DNA from: Coniella vitis
Lineage: Eukaryota; Ascomycota; Sordariomycetes; Diaporthales; Schizoparmaceae
Direction of reading: 5' to 3'
NCBI GenBank assembly: GCA_011317545.1
Contig: WUJK01000002.1
Location: forward strand, 4,340,001 to 4,404,000
DNA: 64,000 bases
The notes under the pieces are model-generated. The model made no database searches and was not told the DNA's origin. It worked only from the letters and a program-made list of their open reading frames with translations. The stretch's first letter is position 1. The number at the start of each line of letters is the position of its first letter. Below are positions 9,910 to 21,852 of the stretch, piece by piece. A program made the position numbers and the translations under genes.

Positions 9910-11025
9910 TCAGATCACTTCCATCGATGATCTGGGTGTAATTGGCTGTTGGTTCCCAAATGTCGAAGCCCGCCAAACACGTGCTATAACCTCGTCGACT
10001 TGCACAGGCTTGCTCGCAAGGAACTGCACAACCATTTCAGCCATCAGTTCACCATCATCCGGGGCTTCCTTCGCCTCCTCGCCCGCGTTGTGGCTGTCAC
10101 CCCGGCTCTGGCCTGAAACATACCCGGCCCCGTCGATACAATCCTCAGCACCGAATATCCTCATCGTCTGCCGGCTCTCAAACTTGTCAAACTCAAAATG
10201 GCCCTGCAGTGTCAACACGCGCCCGGGGTAGTAGACGCCTTGGACGGCACAGTGCGCTGTTGAGCCCACCAGGATCCAGGGCTCTGGTAGGTTTGTGGCG
10301 CCCAAGGCGCGAGCAGCAGTGTCCTGGAATTGTGGCGCAGGGAGAACGACTTGGTCCTCGTGCACGAATTGCAGCCGAATGCTTCGTGGAATCTTGTGTG
10401 CAGCTCCCGAGCCCAACACACAGCCCTGGCCAGCAAGGACACAGTCATCCAGACAGTGCTCCCCCTCGGACTCGGGGGTGGGCAGACGGCCAAACCCTGG
10501 CCGTGCTGGTGAAGGCGGCCCAGTCGACCTTGTTGGCTCGTCGTGGGAGGCGCGGCAAGTTGAAGAGGCCAGACTGTGCCAAAAAGCCTCGGTGAGATTC
10601 ACGCTGCTCACACCAACCTCCCATCCGTTGGGGTGCGGCTCCACACGAACGCCACACTCGCGCAATAATGCCTGGCAAACGAGGTGGTGCCCGAAACAAC
10701 TGCCAAATATCCTGACGTTTGGGTGTTGCGCATATACGTCGAGCAAATAGGCCTCGAGTGTCCGGATCCAGGGCTCTGGGTCATAGGAGGCTGCCGAGGA
10801 CGCGGTTACGATAATGGCGTCAAAGTCTGCGATGGACGCTGGGTATTCTTGCCGTACTACGTCAAACACCTCGTGGTCGATGCGGACTTCGCCGAGTACT
10901 CTGGATGCAGCGCTGGCCAAAACATGGTGGAGGATATCGCCAAATGTTCCCATGCTCGCGTACGTGTTTGGCGTCGAAGTATCGGCGTTGAGCATGGCGA
11001 GACGGACATGTCTCCGCGGCGCCAT
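9910..11025 (-). CDS. class I glutamine amidotransferase-like protein
   Basis: Intronless, 371 residues from the ATG at 11025; the frame stays open 51 codons further upstream, but the domain begins at MAPRRHVRLAMLNADTS, so the shorter form is preferred. The Rossmann-like GATase1 fold shows FDAIIVTASSAAS, the nucleophile elbow IFGSCFGHH with Cys110, and QGHFEF with His276 and Glu278, which complete a Cys-His-Glu triad. Known relatives hydrolyse glutamine or gamma-glutamyl amides; stand-alone fungal members are mostly uncharacterised. A low-complexity Pro/Ser insert (about 160-200) separates the nucleophile from the His/Glu part. It lies in tandem with the alcohol dehydrogenase, about 550 bases apart, with no sign of a shared function. 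Confidence 0.85.
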   Translation of the reverse strand: MAPRRHVRLAMLNADTSTPNTYASMGTFGDILHHVLASAASRVLGEVRIDHEVFDVVRQEYPASIADFDAIIVTASSAASYDPEPWIRTLEAYLLDVYAQHPNVRIFGSCFGHHLVCQALLRECGVRVEPHPNGWEVGVSSVNLTEAFWHSLASSTCRASHDEPTRSTGPPSPARPGFGRLPTPESEGEHCLDDCVLAGQGCVLGSGAAHKIPRSIRLQFVHEDQVVLPAPQFQDTAARALGATNLPEPWILVGSTAHCAVQGVYYPGRVLTLQGHFEFDKFESRQTMRIFGAEDCIDGAGYVSGQSRGDSHNAGEEAKEAPDDGELMAEMVVQFLASKPVQVDEVIARVWRASTFGNQQPITPRSSMEVI

Positions 11026-11574
11026 CGTTGAGGATAAAGATTCTCTGGTGCTTGAGAGTTGCGCTACTGAGTATCTTGCATCTGTCACTGTAAAGGTTGC
11101 CTCGAATGAAGGCCAAATCCCGGCTTCGACGTCACGAGCACATTGGATGAAGATTGACTTGCATATTATACTAGACACTTAAAGAGGACGGCGTCCTGAA
11201 CCTCGAAACAAGGCAAACAAAGCAAAATATATCACTGCTGAAACACACGAGATCGGGCCCCAATTTGACCCAGACGCTGTGTTGTCCACGGGGACTGATA
11301 TGTTATTCACCGCTGAATCCGATGATACCATAAAGTGGGTGGGCCCGATAGAAAGGGATGATCCACCATCTTATGATTATGAAGCATCTCGCTCTGGCGT
11401 TTCGCGAGAGAGGACAGGCCAACTTTAATGATGCTCGGGCCAATGGCTGAGGAGACGCAATCAAAACGACGATACGGTCAAACCGGGGTTGAAAAGCCAG
11501 CATGCTGGGGAATTCTGTATCTGGCCACGGATCTCATGGCATGTTGAAATCAACAACAATGCGACTGTAATGAA
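11026..11574. other. intergenic; amidotransferase promoter
   Basis: No gene found. It holds the 5' flank of the amidotransferase gene and the 3' flank of the alcohol dehydrogenase. Confidence 0.5.
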
Positions 11575-13137
11575 TCAAACGGTCAGTGTGTACTTGAGAA
11601 ATGTCCTTTTGGCAAAGAAACTGGAGGAGACGAGCAGATTTCCAAGTTAGAGCGATGCGAATCGATGACTGACCCTGCGACCTGGCCATTCTTCAACTTC
11701 TGAACTGCTTCATTCCACTTTGATACGCCGACTACGGTTGGCTTTACGTTGAGTTTGCCTGAAGAAAGAGAATGTTAGTTTCAGCAAACTTGTTTCATTC
11801 CATTCTTTTTGCACGGCAGCGCACGGCAGCGAAGAACTTACCCCGTCTTGCAAATTCGAGAGCCTCATCGATGTCATTCTGAGAGCTGACGAGTGTTCCT
11901 TTGACGGTTTGATTAAAGAATGCCAGCTGGTTCGGGTCGACGTCGATGTGGAATTTGCCATCAGGAGGAAGGCCGATGCTAGAAGCGAGGTTAGCCTATG
12001 CATGTGAACTGGTGGTGGAGAAGGGAGGCCAATAGAAATCATCCGTACCACATGACGATAGACTCATATCGTCCGGCGGCGTATTTCAGGCAGGTCGGGT
12101 ATGCTTGGATTGCTGCACCCGAGCTAAATTAGCACCCATTTCTACGTAGAATGCACCACCTGCTGCTCGAGACGAGTAGAGCGTCTACGAAGGGCTCACT
12201 TACCAGTCACAAACACTCCATGTGCTCCTCCACTGGTGATTCTGACAACCTCGGCGGTTGGATCGTCAAACTCTTTGAAATCCACAAATGCTTCGGCACC
12301 CATCTCCTCGGCCAGAGCCTTCCTCTCAGCGCCTGTGTCCACCACAATGGGCCGCATGCCCATTGCTGCTGCCAGCTGGACACCTTGGATTCCCACGCCG
12401 CCGCCACCACCGGGGAAACAAGCCCATTGTCCTGCTCGAAGACCGGAATTCTTGAGTGCTGTGTAGATGGTGGACCCTGAGCACATGATTGGGCCTGCAA
12501 TGTAGTCGTCTACGCCGTCTGGGATGATTGTGGTATATCTTTCTGGGGAAGTGATGTATTGTTTATATGAACCTGGGGATGTCAAGAGTCAATATCGGCA
12601 CCCAAGACGCCAGGTATATATGCGTATCAGCACGGATCAACGGCCTACCATCAACATGTAGTCCAGTGAGCAAACTCTTTGGGCAGTAATTGTCTCGCCC
12701 ATTCTTGCACTGGTCGCAAAGACCGCAGATGTCCCAGATGGGCTTGATGCCCGCGCGCTGGCCGACCTTGAGGTTTCGCACGCGATCGCCCACTTTGACA
12801 ATGACGCCTGAGCCTTCATGGCCCGCACACACGGTGCCAAAGGTGGACATGGGAGGCATGCTCCAGTCGTGAAGCATGAAGTGGACGTCTGACATGCAGA
12901 GTCCGGTGGCATTCAACTTGATGAGGACGTCCTCGGGGCCTTTTTACAAGGGACTCGGTGGTCAGCATTGAAGTCTGGATTTTGAAATGGCCGGGCTGAA
13001 AGCTCACCAACTTCCGGTACGGGTACCTTCTTGACTTCTATCTCAAAGTTTGGCCCTTCATTTTTGACGACACCCGCGATACACTCGGCGGGGATTTCGA
13101 CCTGGGCGGCTTGTTCGGCGGTGATGGAGTCTCCCAT
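11575..13137 (-). CDS. zinc-dependent alcohol dehydrogenase
   Basis: Exons 13137-13008, 12939-12649, 12572-12204, 12112-12049, 11978-11842, 11758-11674 and 11620-11575 join in phase to about 373 residues. Catalytic zinc ligands are Cys58 (GLCMSDVHF), His84-Glu85 (CAGHEGSG) and the Cys in GPIMCSGSTIY. Structural zinc ligands are Cys115, Cys118, Cys121 and Cys129 (CGLCDQCKNGRDNYC). The NAD-binding loop is FPGGGGGVGIQG, followed by Asp in IVVDTGAE, which favours NAD over NADP. It would interconvert primary alcohols and aldehydes in the cytosol, like yeast ADH1. The 3' end is uncertain: without the last intron (GTCAGT, branch CTAAC, CTCCAG) the frame ends at 11583 with 388 residues. The first exon adds about 20 residues over the usual family length. 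Confidence 0.88.
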
Positions 13138-14571
13138 TTTTGTTGTTCGTGCCTGGAATGACTTACTTTACACAAGAGGATGGTGTGAAAGAGGCTTCGG
13201 GTTCAAATTGAAGGGTGGCAGGTTCCGGCGGAGCGTTGCTTCTTGAGCAAGGACAACAATATGATATGTACGCCTATTATATACCTGGGCCATTCGATCA
13301 AGTACGCTGACGAGGACGCGCGGGGTTCCCTTTGTTGAACCTGTTCAAGACTGGGAGAAAGAGGAGCTGTGTGGGTATCTGGATTTGTGTATATTGTGTA
13401 CTATGTAAGCTTTGATTCCCCCACCGGGCACAGTCAAGCCTGCTGGGCTATCACAGACTCGTAAAATCTACTGTGTCACATTGACGCCGTCCCAACCACT
13501 TCTGGAATAGTGATTCCCCAAGTAAAGTGATCTACCGCCTATATGTCCACGCACTTGGCGGCGAGAAACGCCTCGGTGTTGGAGTATGTCACGGAAAAGA
13601 GGAGACAAAGACTCCAAAATCACTGGGAGTCGTGGCACAGCGTTGCTCGCGTCCAATGATCAGCCTGGGGGAAGGGGGGCTGCTTTACCCCTCTTCAAAA
13701 GACCCGGTGGCTTTTTAAGTTGCTGCAACAGGATTCCTCGGTGCGGGCTTCTTGAACATGGGCTTGTTGTACATGGAGGCGTAAGGGCGTCCAGCCGTAT
13801 CTCGCCCTGGAGACTTTCAGACTCGATGATTGAGTGGGATGCTGCTATTTATGAGTCTACATGTGCAACCTTTGTGAGAGTGTGACAGCATCATCGATGT
13901 GCAGTGTTGGACCGTACATTTCGGCGAATATTATCCTAGTTGTGATGCGACCCCACACAGGATTTGCCCTATATGAGTTGTATCAAGACAGGGCGCAGAT
14001 ATAAAGAGGGGACTGCCATTTCACCAAGTTGTATACGTGTCAATAGGATCGACAGACAATATAATAGTCATAGCCCCATCGTGTAAACGGCCTGGTTCGA
14101 AACTCTCTTCTGCGCTCTTCCTACTATGTACCTCTTGACGACAGGCTGAGCACCGAGCGCAGACCGTGAGTTGGCCAGAAACCTTGATAGTCGTTGCCTC
14201 GGCTCCTCGGCATCACACTGCGCCCAGACTCGCTCTTCGGATCCGACAATCTTCACTTTGGCCATTCAGTTCTCGTCACTTTCTCTTCTTCGCCGAGGAG
14301 ATTGATTTTCTCGCCTTCCACCACTCACCTGAATAAAAATCTCCCTCACGCTTTCTCAAAGGACCTCTTGTCCAGGGAATCGCAGTATATGCCATCCTCG
14401 CGGGGCCCTGTGGCTGATCCAGAACCACGCTGATGGTTCAAATTATTGCCCTTCAAACCTCTTCTCTGCCTCGTTCCTCTCCACGATGGAAGCCTCTTTT
14501 AAGACACCTCACAGGTCTTCAGCCACGCCTTGATGGCCCTCCTCCCACAGATCAGACCTGTCGAGAAGCAG

Positions 14572-14739
14572 TCAACATGAAGTATGCAAGCTGAACTGCA
14601 CGAAGAGCGGTGTATGAGCATTCCAAATCATTAGCGCCAAAGACACATCGTCGTTCTCATCAGATAGCACATTGATGGGTCTCGAATCTGAACACTCCAG
14701 ACGGAAGGAGGCCGAGCCGTTGGAGATAGGCACTGGCAT
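14572..14739 (-). CDS. possible short orphan ORF or coding remnant
   Basis: A 55-residue frame starts MPVPISNGSASFRLECSDSR and continues VLSDENDDVSLALMIWN. Its composition is protein-like, with an alternation of hydrophobic and charged residues, and the frame stays open about 13 codons upstream. It has no signal peptide, no recognised domain and no clear splice partner. More codon-like fragments in other frames lie downstream on the same strand toward 14.2 kb, so it may be the remains of a larger gene. It may equally be chance. Confidence 0.2.
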   Translation of the reverse strand: MPVPISNGSASFRLECSDSRPINVLSDENDDVSLALMIWNAHTPLFVQFSLHTSC

Positions 14740-16747
14740 CTTGAGATCCTCCTTCTTCTTGTCTTTGGAGTAGGCGGGCTATTATCCTGGACCTCTCCAT
14801 GAATGCGAACGAGGCCGACTTTGTATTAAAAAAGCCGCCGAGCCACAAAATTGGGCTTGCAGTCGTCTTCTGATGGGACCACGTCGTTGTGCTAACCGAA
14901 CAGTATTACCATTTGTGTTGCAGCTAACCACCCATCAGGCGATTTGATAAAGAGGTTCTGATAGGAGGCAGAATGCATTGTGGCACATCGCGGAGGTGAA
15001 CCACACTGTTCATATGCAACGTAAGTGGTCGCACCAACACCTCGCACCAGCCCGGTGTTGTCGAGTGAGGGATGGCATACGCTCTGCCATATTCTTGTAG
15101 AAACTTTGTACTTCATCTTCGTCAGTGGTCCGGCCCAGAACAGAACCGGCCTTTCATTCATTTCTCCTCGACTTCTCCAACGATTCACCCATATCTTTTC
15201 TCAGAACCCGAGTTCCCAAAGCCCCATAAAAGGGCTTACGCCTGATTTGATCACTGCTCAAACAGTTTTGGGACTGACACTTTGCTATTCTGTACTATAT
15301 ATCTAATTTGCTACAACTTCTGATCAACTTCTTCTTTAGGACACACAGGCTATTTGCGACGAGCGTCTCAAGTATAACACCGGCTTGCGAAGCGGTATTG
15401 GCGTGCTGAGTGGGCTATACCATGTACTGAACTGGCCTCTTCCCATAGCTCATCCATGCAGTGCTTTCAAGCCTGACAGGGACCAGAAAAGTAGAAAGGC
15501 AACAAAGCTGTTCGAGAAACCGAGCTTTTCATTTGGCAGTTGGTGCGCTTTAAGACATTCCACTATGGTGGTCTACTATGGCATCCGCGTATGGATCAAT
15601 GCATGGAAAACCACACTGAGACATGGCCAAATCGAGACCTACAGATGGTTCAAAAGCCTTCAAGTTTTGGTGGTACACATTGTGTCCAACTGATGCTGAT
15701 TCCAAGACTCAGCCTCCATTCTCCGCCACAGGAGAAGGGAATATTCTACGAGAAAGATGCTCTACAGTGACGGTCGCGTTTGTGTTATAGTATACTGCAA
15801 TAGCACCGGTGTCAAGGCGAGAACAAGAGCAAGCAACGAGCCAAGTTTCAACATGTGTAGTATGTTTCTGCTTTCGCTGTTGCGCCACGCAAGACGGCGA
15901 TCAAGCACAAGACCTTACAAGCGGTTACGAACGGTCGGCGAGCGGAACTACATGGCCGCTTACTCCCGTACGTAATGATAGCCTTGGTTTCTCTCTTTCG
16001 GTCCGCCGAGATATCCCAGACTCGCTCGGCCGGGTAAAAGTAAGCTTAACCCACCAAGGCCTATTCCATCAACCTTGTTTGCCCGGTTATTCCGTTTGTG
16101 GGTTTATGCACAGCACCGCCCGCCCACACTAGAAGCATGTCACCCCGCCATTTTGATCCTTTAAATCACCTTGTAACTAAACGGTAGCCCAAGGCCATGG
16201 TAGGCTTGAAACTGGCTGCTTTGTCAATCAATGAATGGGGAACAAAACTGGCCAAAACTGAAGGATTCGCAGGGCGCCGCCCACAACGCAATCAGCAACC
16301 GCTCCATTGCTTGACCGACAGAAAAAAGAAGGAAAAAAGTCACGCGCACGCGGCTCTTGATTCTCTTGGTTCCCCACCAAGAGAGTAGGGTTGAATACGA
16401 GCTCCAAGGCCACCTTCTTGCGTTGTATGTTGGGGATACACACGACGCAGTGCAGTCCACCTCCTCACTCCTTTTCACTCCATGTCTTGGATGTTGTTTG
16501 CCTATACGGGAGATGCTACAGCTCACATCGTAGGCCCGCGGCAAGTCCGAAAGAAGAACAAGGAGGAGCCAGGAGGGGGTTTGTGCGTAGCAACGCACTT
16601 TTGGGCAAACCCGCAGAAACAGCCGCAGTCAGAGGTGTCTGGTGACCCACCCGCAAAGGCAAAGCTGCAAGAGACAACATCAGCCGAGGACCGAACCGAT
16701 CCTTCTTCTTGTGTGTACGGCAGATGCTCTTGTTTAGGTGATTTCCT

Positions 16748-16748
<1 letters not shown>

Positions 16749-16786
<38 letters not shown>

Positions 16787-16795
16787 GTCTGTCTA
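16749..16795. repeat. (CTGT)n / (CTAT)n microsatellite
   Basis: About 47 bases of CTGT units, with two CTAT variants toward the right end. Confidence 0.9.
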
Positions 16796-17305
16796 TACAT
16801 CTTCCTCTACAAATCTCCCCCCTCCCTGGGCCTTCATCATCATGGCACCTTGGGAGAACGAAGGGCCGGTATCTATTGCAAGGACCTTGAAGAAATAATA
16901 GAGGTTCACGTCCTGGCGTGTAATGTGTCTTCAGAGTTATCCACAAAAAATCCTCCCAGTGAGACAGCAGGCTCGGTGGAGTAGTTGTCCATTATACGAT
17001 CACCTTGACTGCGTAGCTTATACGAGCCGCACCTTGAACCGTGGATGCTACCCTGGTGCGTATGCCAAGTCATATCGAGATCTGGTCGGTGATGCTTAAC
17101 GTCTGGGGCGAGTCTACAAACATATAAATGGCCTGCTTCGTCCAGTCTCTGGTTCAATATCAAGTCCTCGCTGCTCACCCTCTTCCAACCCCTCCTCGAT
17201 CTACTACTTACAGCGAAGCCCACCACTCGCTTTCAACGACACCCAGAGGTCCTCCCACTACATTTAATACTAAATCTTGGATTCCATCCCACCATCCTCC
17301 TCAAA

Positions 17306-17974
17306 ATGCGTTCCGTCAGCGTCCTCGTCGCCGCCCTTGTGGCCTCCGTCTCTGCTACTCCCGCTCCCCTCACTGCGAAGTCCCGCGCAGCAGCCGTGTC
17401 CATGATGGCTGACACCGGCGACTGGACCATTACAAGCCTTTCGCGCGCCTGCAACGCTGCCAACACAAGCTGCACTTGGTCGTTTGGCATCTACAACGGC
17501 ACGGGCACCACGCCTTGCACCGAGGTCGTCACGGGCTCGCCGGCCACGCAGGCCAACGGCGGACCTGCTACCTGCGGTGTAAGGATATATCTTGTCATTG
17601 ATTTCCGCACAAGGAAAAAGCACGAGTAGACTAACTTTGTTCTTCGATAGGTCTACACCGTTACTTCTGGCTGGAGTGGCCAATTTGGTGCTGGCCAGGG
17701 CTTTGTAAGTGTTATAACTCCGAACAAGACGGGGCTTTGGCAATCTGTGGAGGGCATCCATCAGTGCTGATTCATACATCTTCAGACCACCTTTGCTGTC
17801 GTGAACCAGGCCGCTGGCCTCATTATATACCCTGCCTATGTAAGTATCCTCTTCGTCCTTATCGTACTAAATTCCGCGGTCACCCAGCTGACGGTGTTGC
17901 AGACCGACAACCAAGTTGCCAGCGGCGCGGTGGTGACTCCCGACCAAAGTTACACGCCCCAGACCCTGGGTTAA
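17306..17974 (+). CDS. small secreted four-cysteine protein
   Basis: Four exons (17306-17578, 17651-17704, 17786-17839, 17903-17974), all phase 0, give 150 residues. A signal peptide (MRSVSVLVAALVASVSA, cleavage near 17) is followed by a mature domain of about 115 residues with Cys49, Cys56, Cys71 and Cys90, enough for two disulfides. It carries WTITSLSRACNAANTSCTW, YTVTSGWSGQFGAGQGF and VVTPDQSYTPQTLG. The pattern resembles a widespread family of small secreted fungal proteins, some of which are reported as elicitors of plant cell death (Hrip-type); I am not certain of that link. The three mini-exons of 18-24 codons are typical for such genes. An apoplastic or surface role is inference. Confidence 0.8.
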
Positions 17975-19006
17975 GGGCTTATTATAAGGGCCAATGAAGG
18001 CATTAGTGTTGCTGAAAATATGGAACAGCCATAAATTGGAAACATGCTTCCTGTCGAAGACATAATATTGTAATAACATATCTGATCTACCACGCCTTGA
18101 TGCCCAACTCGCGCATCATCTCTTGAGTGATGTTATTCCCAGTCTACCAGCCCCAGTAAAACATAACCAAATCCCACATCTCAGCTACGTTGAAAAATCA
18201 CCAAAGAATCACTTGGCTGACTCGGTCTTTTTGCCAGTCGCTTATTCGCTTGGGTATCAATGTGAACGAAACCGTACCTACTAGCCGCAACTCAATCAAG
18301 AAGCGTTTGATCCTTGACAAATCATCGAACACTGGCTTTGCCGCTTACAGTCTTTAGTCCTTACATAGGGCCTATAGAAAGCATCCAAGAGGCCAATGCC
18401 GTGCTTTTGGCTTCTTGGCTCAGCGTCCCTTGCATAAAGTGTAAAGTGACAGGTGCCACTGACTGACGCCCACAGGGATGATTCGTATTTCTTTTTCTGA
18501 GACGTGTCGGTTGCTTTTGAGTATAGCTCAGGAAGACATACGATGCAGGTCGTCGGCCAAGGCGCAGCAGTTGGAATGTAGGCTCAGTGACATATGTGGT
18601 TCTGATGCTGTAACACCGAATTGACCCAGTGGTTGGGAGACTTTACAGGGCCGCCCTGTAGCTCAGCCAGTATAGCGTCAACAGGCTGCTGAAGCATAGC
18701 GGGTTAGGGTAGTCTCCAGGGCCGCTATAGGTACTCGAATACTCACGGCTCACTGACCAATGACCCGCTTTTAGCCGTTGCAGCAGGCTAGTTCCGCGAG
18801 TAAGGCCAGGCACAACAGGATCAGCGCCCCGGAGATTTGGTCAGAGATATCTTGATCGACGTCATCGGTGCCAATGTAAAGTCCAACTCGAGCCTTGCGC
18901 GACGAGGAAAAACGCCAACCGTCACGCATTTAAGCCTCTCTCTGCTCCCTTCTCCACCACCAGCCAAGAATGAGGACAACCGGTTGAGACAACCGTCCAA
19001 CCAGCC
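17975..19006. other. intergenic with tRNA-like palindromic patch
   Basis: No protein gene. Around 18.64-18.74 kb there is an inverted-repeat patch with a tRNA D-arm-like stretch, listed separately. The last 120 bases before the HET-C gene are pyrimidine-rich. Confidence 0.5.
18636..18717. repeat. inverted repeat with D-arm-like core
   Basis: GGAGACT (18636-18642) pairs with AGTCTCC (18711-18717). Inside lies a perfect short palindrome, ACAGGGC-C-GCCCTGT (18645-18659), then TAGCTCAGCCAGTATAGCG, which looks like a tRNA D arm. About 20 bases further right, GGTACTCGAATACTC looks like a decayed T arm. I cannot close a cloverleaf, so it may be an old tRNA relic. Confidence 0.35.
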
Positions 19007-21136
19007 ATGGCCGCCACCGCCTTTTCTCCCTTCTTGCTACTATGCTACTGCTGCCTCCTCCTCTTCCTCGTGCAACCCGCCGCAGCCTTTGGCGCAGGCG
19101 AGGTGCCCGCTGGCTCCGAGTTCAAGGGCATGGTGTGGCGCCACGGCGACCTCGCCGACATCCTCAAGTTCTTGCCCATCTCCTTCCACACGGCCTACCG
19201 CTTCACCAAGCTGCAGCGCAAGCAAGTCTACTTTGGCAACTGGCTGCGCGACTTCTCCCAGGTCATCGACACGACCTGCCTGGAAAACGTGCCTGAGGCC
19301 ATCCTGCGCGCCATTGTCTCGGTCCTTGCGTTTATGGAATTCGGCTTCGCTACCGACGAATTCGACGTCACCCGCGACCGCCTCGGCTGCTACACACACG
19401 TCGAACACATTGACAACCCAAAGGGCTACCCCGACAATGCCAAGGACATTGACGACCGCCTCCGTGGGCCAGTCGATCCGCGCGAACTCGATTTCGACCC
19501 GGATACGGGCATGAAGAATTATATTGCAAACGCGGGACAAGGGTGGGATACAGCAGCGGACTATATACGCGGCCAGCTGAAGCAGTGTATCGCGCTGGGA
19601 CGCCGGGGCCAGCGCAAGCACCAGGCAGAGGCCAAGAAAGACGCGCTTCGCCACCTGGGCGCTGCGCTGCATACCCTTGAGGATTTTGCGGCGCACAGCA
19701 ACTATGTTGAGCTGTGTCTGCGCGAGTTGGGTGAAGACAGCGTCTTTGCGTTTGTGGGCGATGCCTGTCGCGTCAAAGTCCCCAGCGGGCCAAACAAGGG
19801 AAAAGAGGTGGCGCCAATTGTGACCGGCACGTTTGGCATGCTTGACATCTTCCACTCGTTGCTCGGCGAGGCTGACGACAAGGCCGTCTTGCAATCCAAG
19901 GGCTCTCTAGGCGAACTCGAAAGTGTATGTGGTTATTGTCTTGAATCCCCCGTCAATGATGATGCTTGCTGACTTGGTGCATTGCAACAGAGACTCAACT
20001 ATGGCGGTATGGCGTTCGAACAGCTGTTCCAGCTCCTCAAAAGCGGCATCGAACAACTTAGCAAAATCCAACCCGACCTCGACCCCCTCCTTACTCAGCT
20101 CCAAGCCGTGGGCGAAATCTTCAAAAAGTACTCGCCGCTCTCCCCTGCCACCGACGACGACGACGACGCCTCAACCTCCCCATCCGCCTTGGAACTCGCC
20201 GCCCCCGACGCAAACCTTCTCTGGCAAGCCATCGAGCCCATCCTCTACCTCCACGACCGCGTCTCCAAATATCTCCAAGAAGACACCGAGGATGCCTCCG
20301 ACTCGACGCAGGACTACTCGCACGGCCAATTGGGCGAGTACACCAATCAGCTCGTCTTCAAGTACCTCTCCATCATGATTGAGTCCTCGGTGCGCGAGCT
20401 GCGCAACGCCGTGCGCGCCGCACGCGACCGCGTCGACGAGGAAGCCGCCAAAGCAGACTCGGCACAAGTTTACCGACCCGACACAGACGCTTCCGATCCG
20501 TCCCACTCAGACTTGTCCAAAGACCACTTCAGCAACGTCCTCAACCAGCCAGCAGGCCTCGTCGCCACCGTCACCACAAACTGGACCGTCCAGCAAGTTG
20601 TCAAGTGCTGGGACAACCCCAAACTCGATGCCGACAAAACCATTACCGACATTCTTGCCATCCTCCACCACCCTGCCTTTCCCCAAGACAAGGCACCCAT
20701 TCAGCAATACATGTTTGACGCCGTCGAGCAGTGGTGGACCGCAAACCCACCCGAGGACCAGTCCCGCATCCGCAGCAAACTCACCAAGGACGCCGTCCAG
20801 CAGCGCCAGCACGAAGACCACACGCTCACCCTCAAGGACTTTGAGGGGAAGCAGAGCGGACCGGCAAGTTTCCCAGGGGCGTGGCCCAAGGTCCGCCAGC
20901 CGCCGCGCAAAGCGTCCATCGTGGCGGAGCTGGCCAACGACGCGATTGCTGACTTCAACTGGGCGCTGGCGGTTGTGCAAACGGCGTGGAGGGGACAGCC
21001 GCGCGAGGCTTGGGGCGAGGTTTGCCGCGCGGGCGGGTCGCCGGTGCACAATTCTGTGCTGCTTCTTGTGGCGCTTGTGTATACCATTGCGCATGGGATC
21101 ATGTGGGTTATCTCGAAGATCATATGGCCTTTCTGA
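19007..21136 (+). CDS. HET-C family protein (heterokaryon-incompatibility related)
   Basis: Two exons (19007-19924, 19991-21136) join in phase 0 to 687 residues. An N-terminal signal or anchor (FLLLCYCCLLLFLVQPAAA, to about residue 27) is followed by the HET-C domain: WRHGDLADILKFL, KQVYFGNWLRDFSQVID, EFGFATDEFDVT, EHIDNPKGYPDNAKDIDDRL, TGMKNYIAN and HLGAALHTLEDFAAHSNYVE. A long helical middle part follows, with an Asp-rich patch (ATDDDDDASTSP), and a C-terminal hydrophobic segment (about 660-687) that could span a membrane. In Neurospora the het-c locus controls vegetative incompatibility together with pin-c; this copy lacks the glycine-rich tail of that protein, so it may be a paralog with a basic role rather than the allorecognition gene. 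No HET-domain gene is adjacent. Confidence 0.88.
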
Positions 21137-21852
21137 CGACGAGGATGGGGGTGCATGGGATGACGAGACGTCCACAAAGACATTCAAAAGAAGAGGAGGG
21201 AAGTGAAGAGAGAATAGACGAAAGGAAAGAAAGAAAGAAAGAAAGAAAGAAAGAACGAGAAATTAATTAAGAAAGAGAGATATATGAGAGCTGAAGAGTT
21301 TACAATGTATCCCGTTGATGGAATTAGAATACGCAACAAGAGCAAGACGAAAGGTGGACATGAAACGGCGTCTAGGGGTCATTTGCTTCCAGGATTTTCA
21401 GCATAGGACAGGTGGTTTTCATTTAGACGAAGGATGATTGACATGACGAAACATGCGAGAAATGTGGTTTTTGAAGTGTACATTAATTAATTCGAACTGA
21501 ATTTGCCCTATCGAGACAGTCTTGTCGCAGAATATCAGCAAAACCTGCAATGTGAGCATAGCATTCGATGCGATAGGATACAGGCCTTCCTGCATTAAAT
21601 GCAAATGCTCAAATCTCCCTCGGCGTCCCCAGAATGCCAATTGGCCCGGATCTCTTGGGTAGCAAATGGTACCAGATCACGAAACAGCAGTAGGAGCAAT
21701 GTTAACGCCATGTACTAGGCTGACATTACTCGATGTATGGCGTCTACAATGTAGCGTTCACGATACATAGCCTTTAGACAAGCAGAAAATAAGCCATCAA
21801 CAAAGTCGACAATGACTTGATCTGCCTCTGGCTTACTCCATTTTGTAGAGTC
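21137..21852. other. intergenic between convergent genes
   Basis: This lies between the 3' ends of the HET-C and F-box-like genes. It holds a (GAAA)n run and AT-rich sequence, with no gene. Confidence 0.55.
21225..21253. repeat. (GAAA)n microsatellite
   Basis: Seven GAAA units directly downstream of the HET-C stop codon, inside a purine-rich stretch. Confidence 0.9.

Larger units (their letters stand above)
13138..17305. other. 4.2-kb gene-poor region
   Basis: No complete gene could be built. It contains a possible short coding remnant on the minus strand near 14.57-14.74 kb, a (CTGT)n microsatellite at 16.75 kb and two CTATGTA half-palindromes (13401, 14124). The last 200 bases are the pyrimidine-rich promoter and leader of the small secreted protein. 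Confidence 0.5.

Noticed and set aside
18837..19514. 225-codon Ser/Pro/Thr-rich frame
   Set aside because: Shifted-frame shadow of HET-C exon 1, caused by its C-rich third positions.
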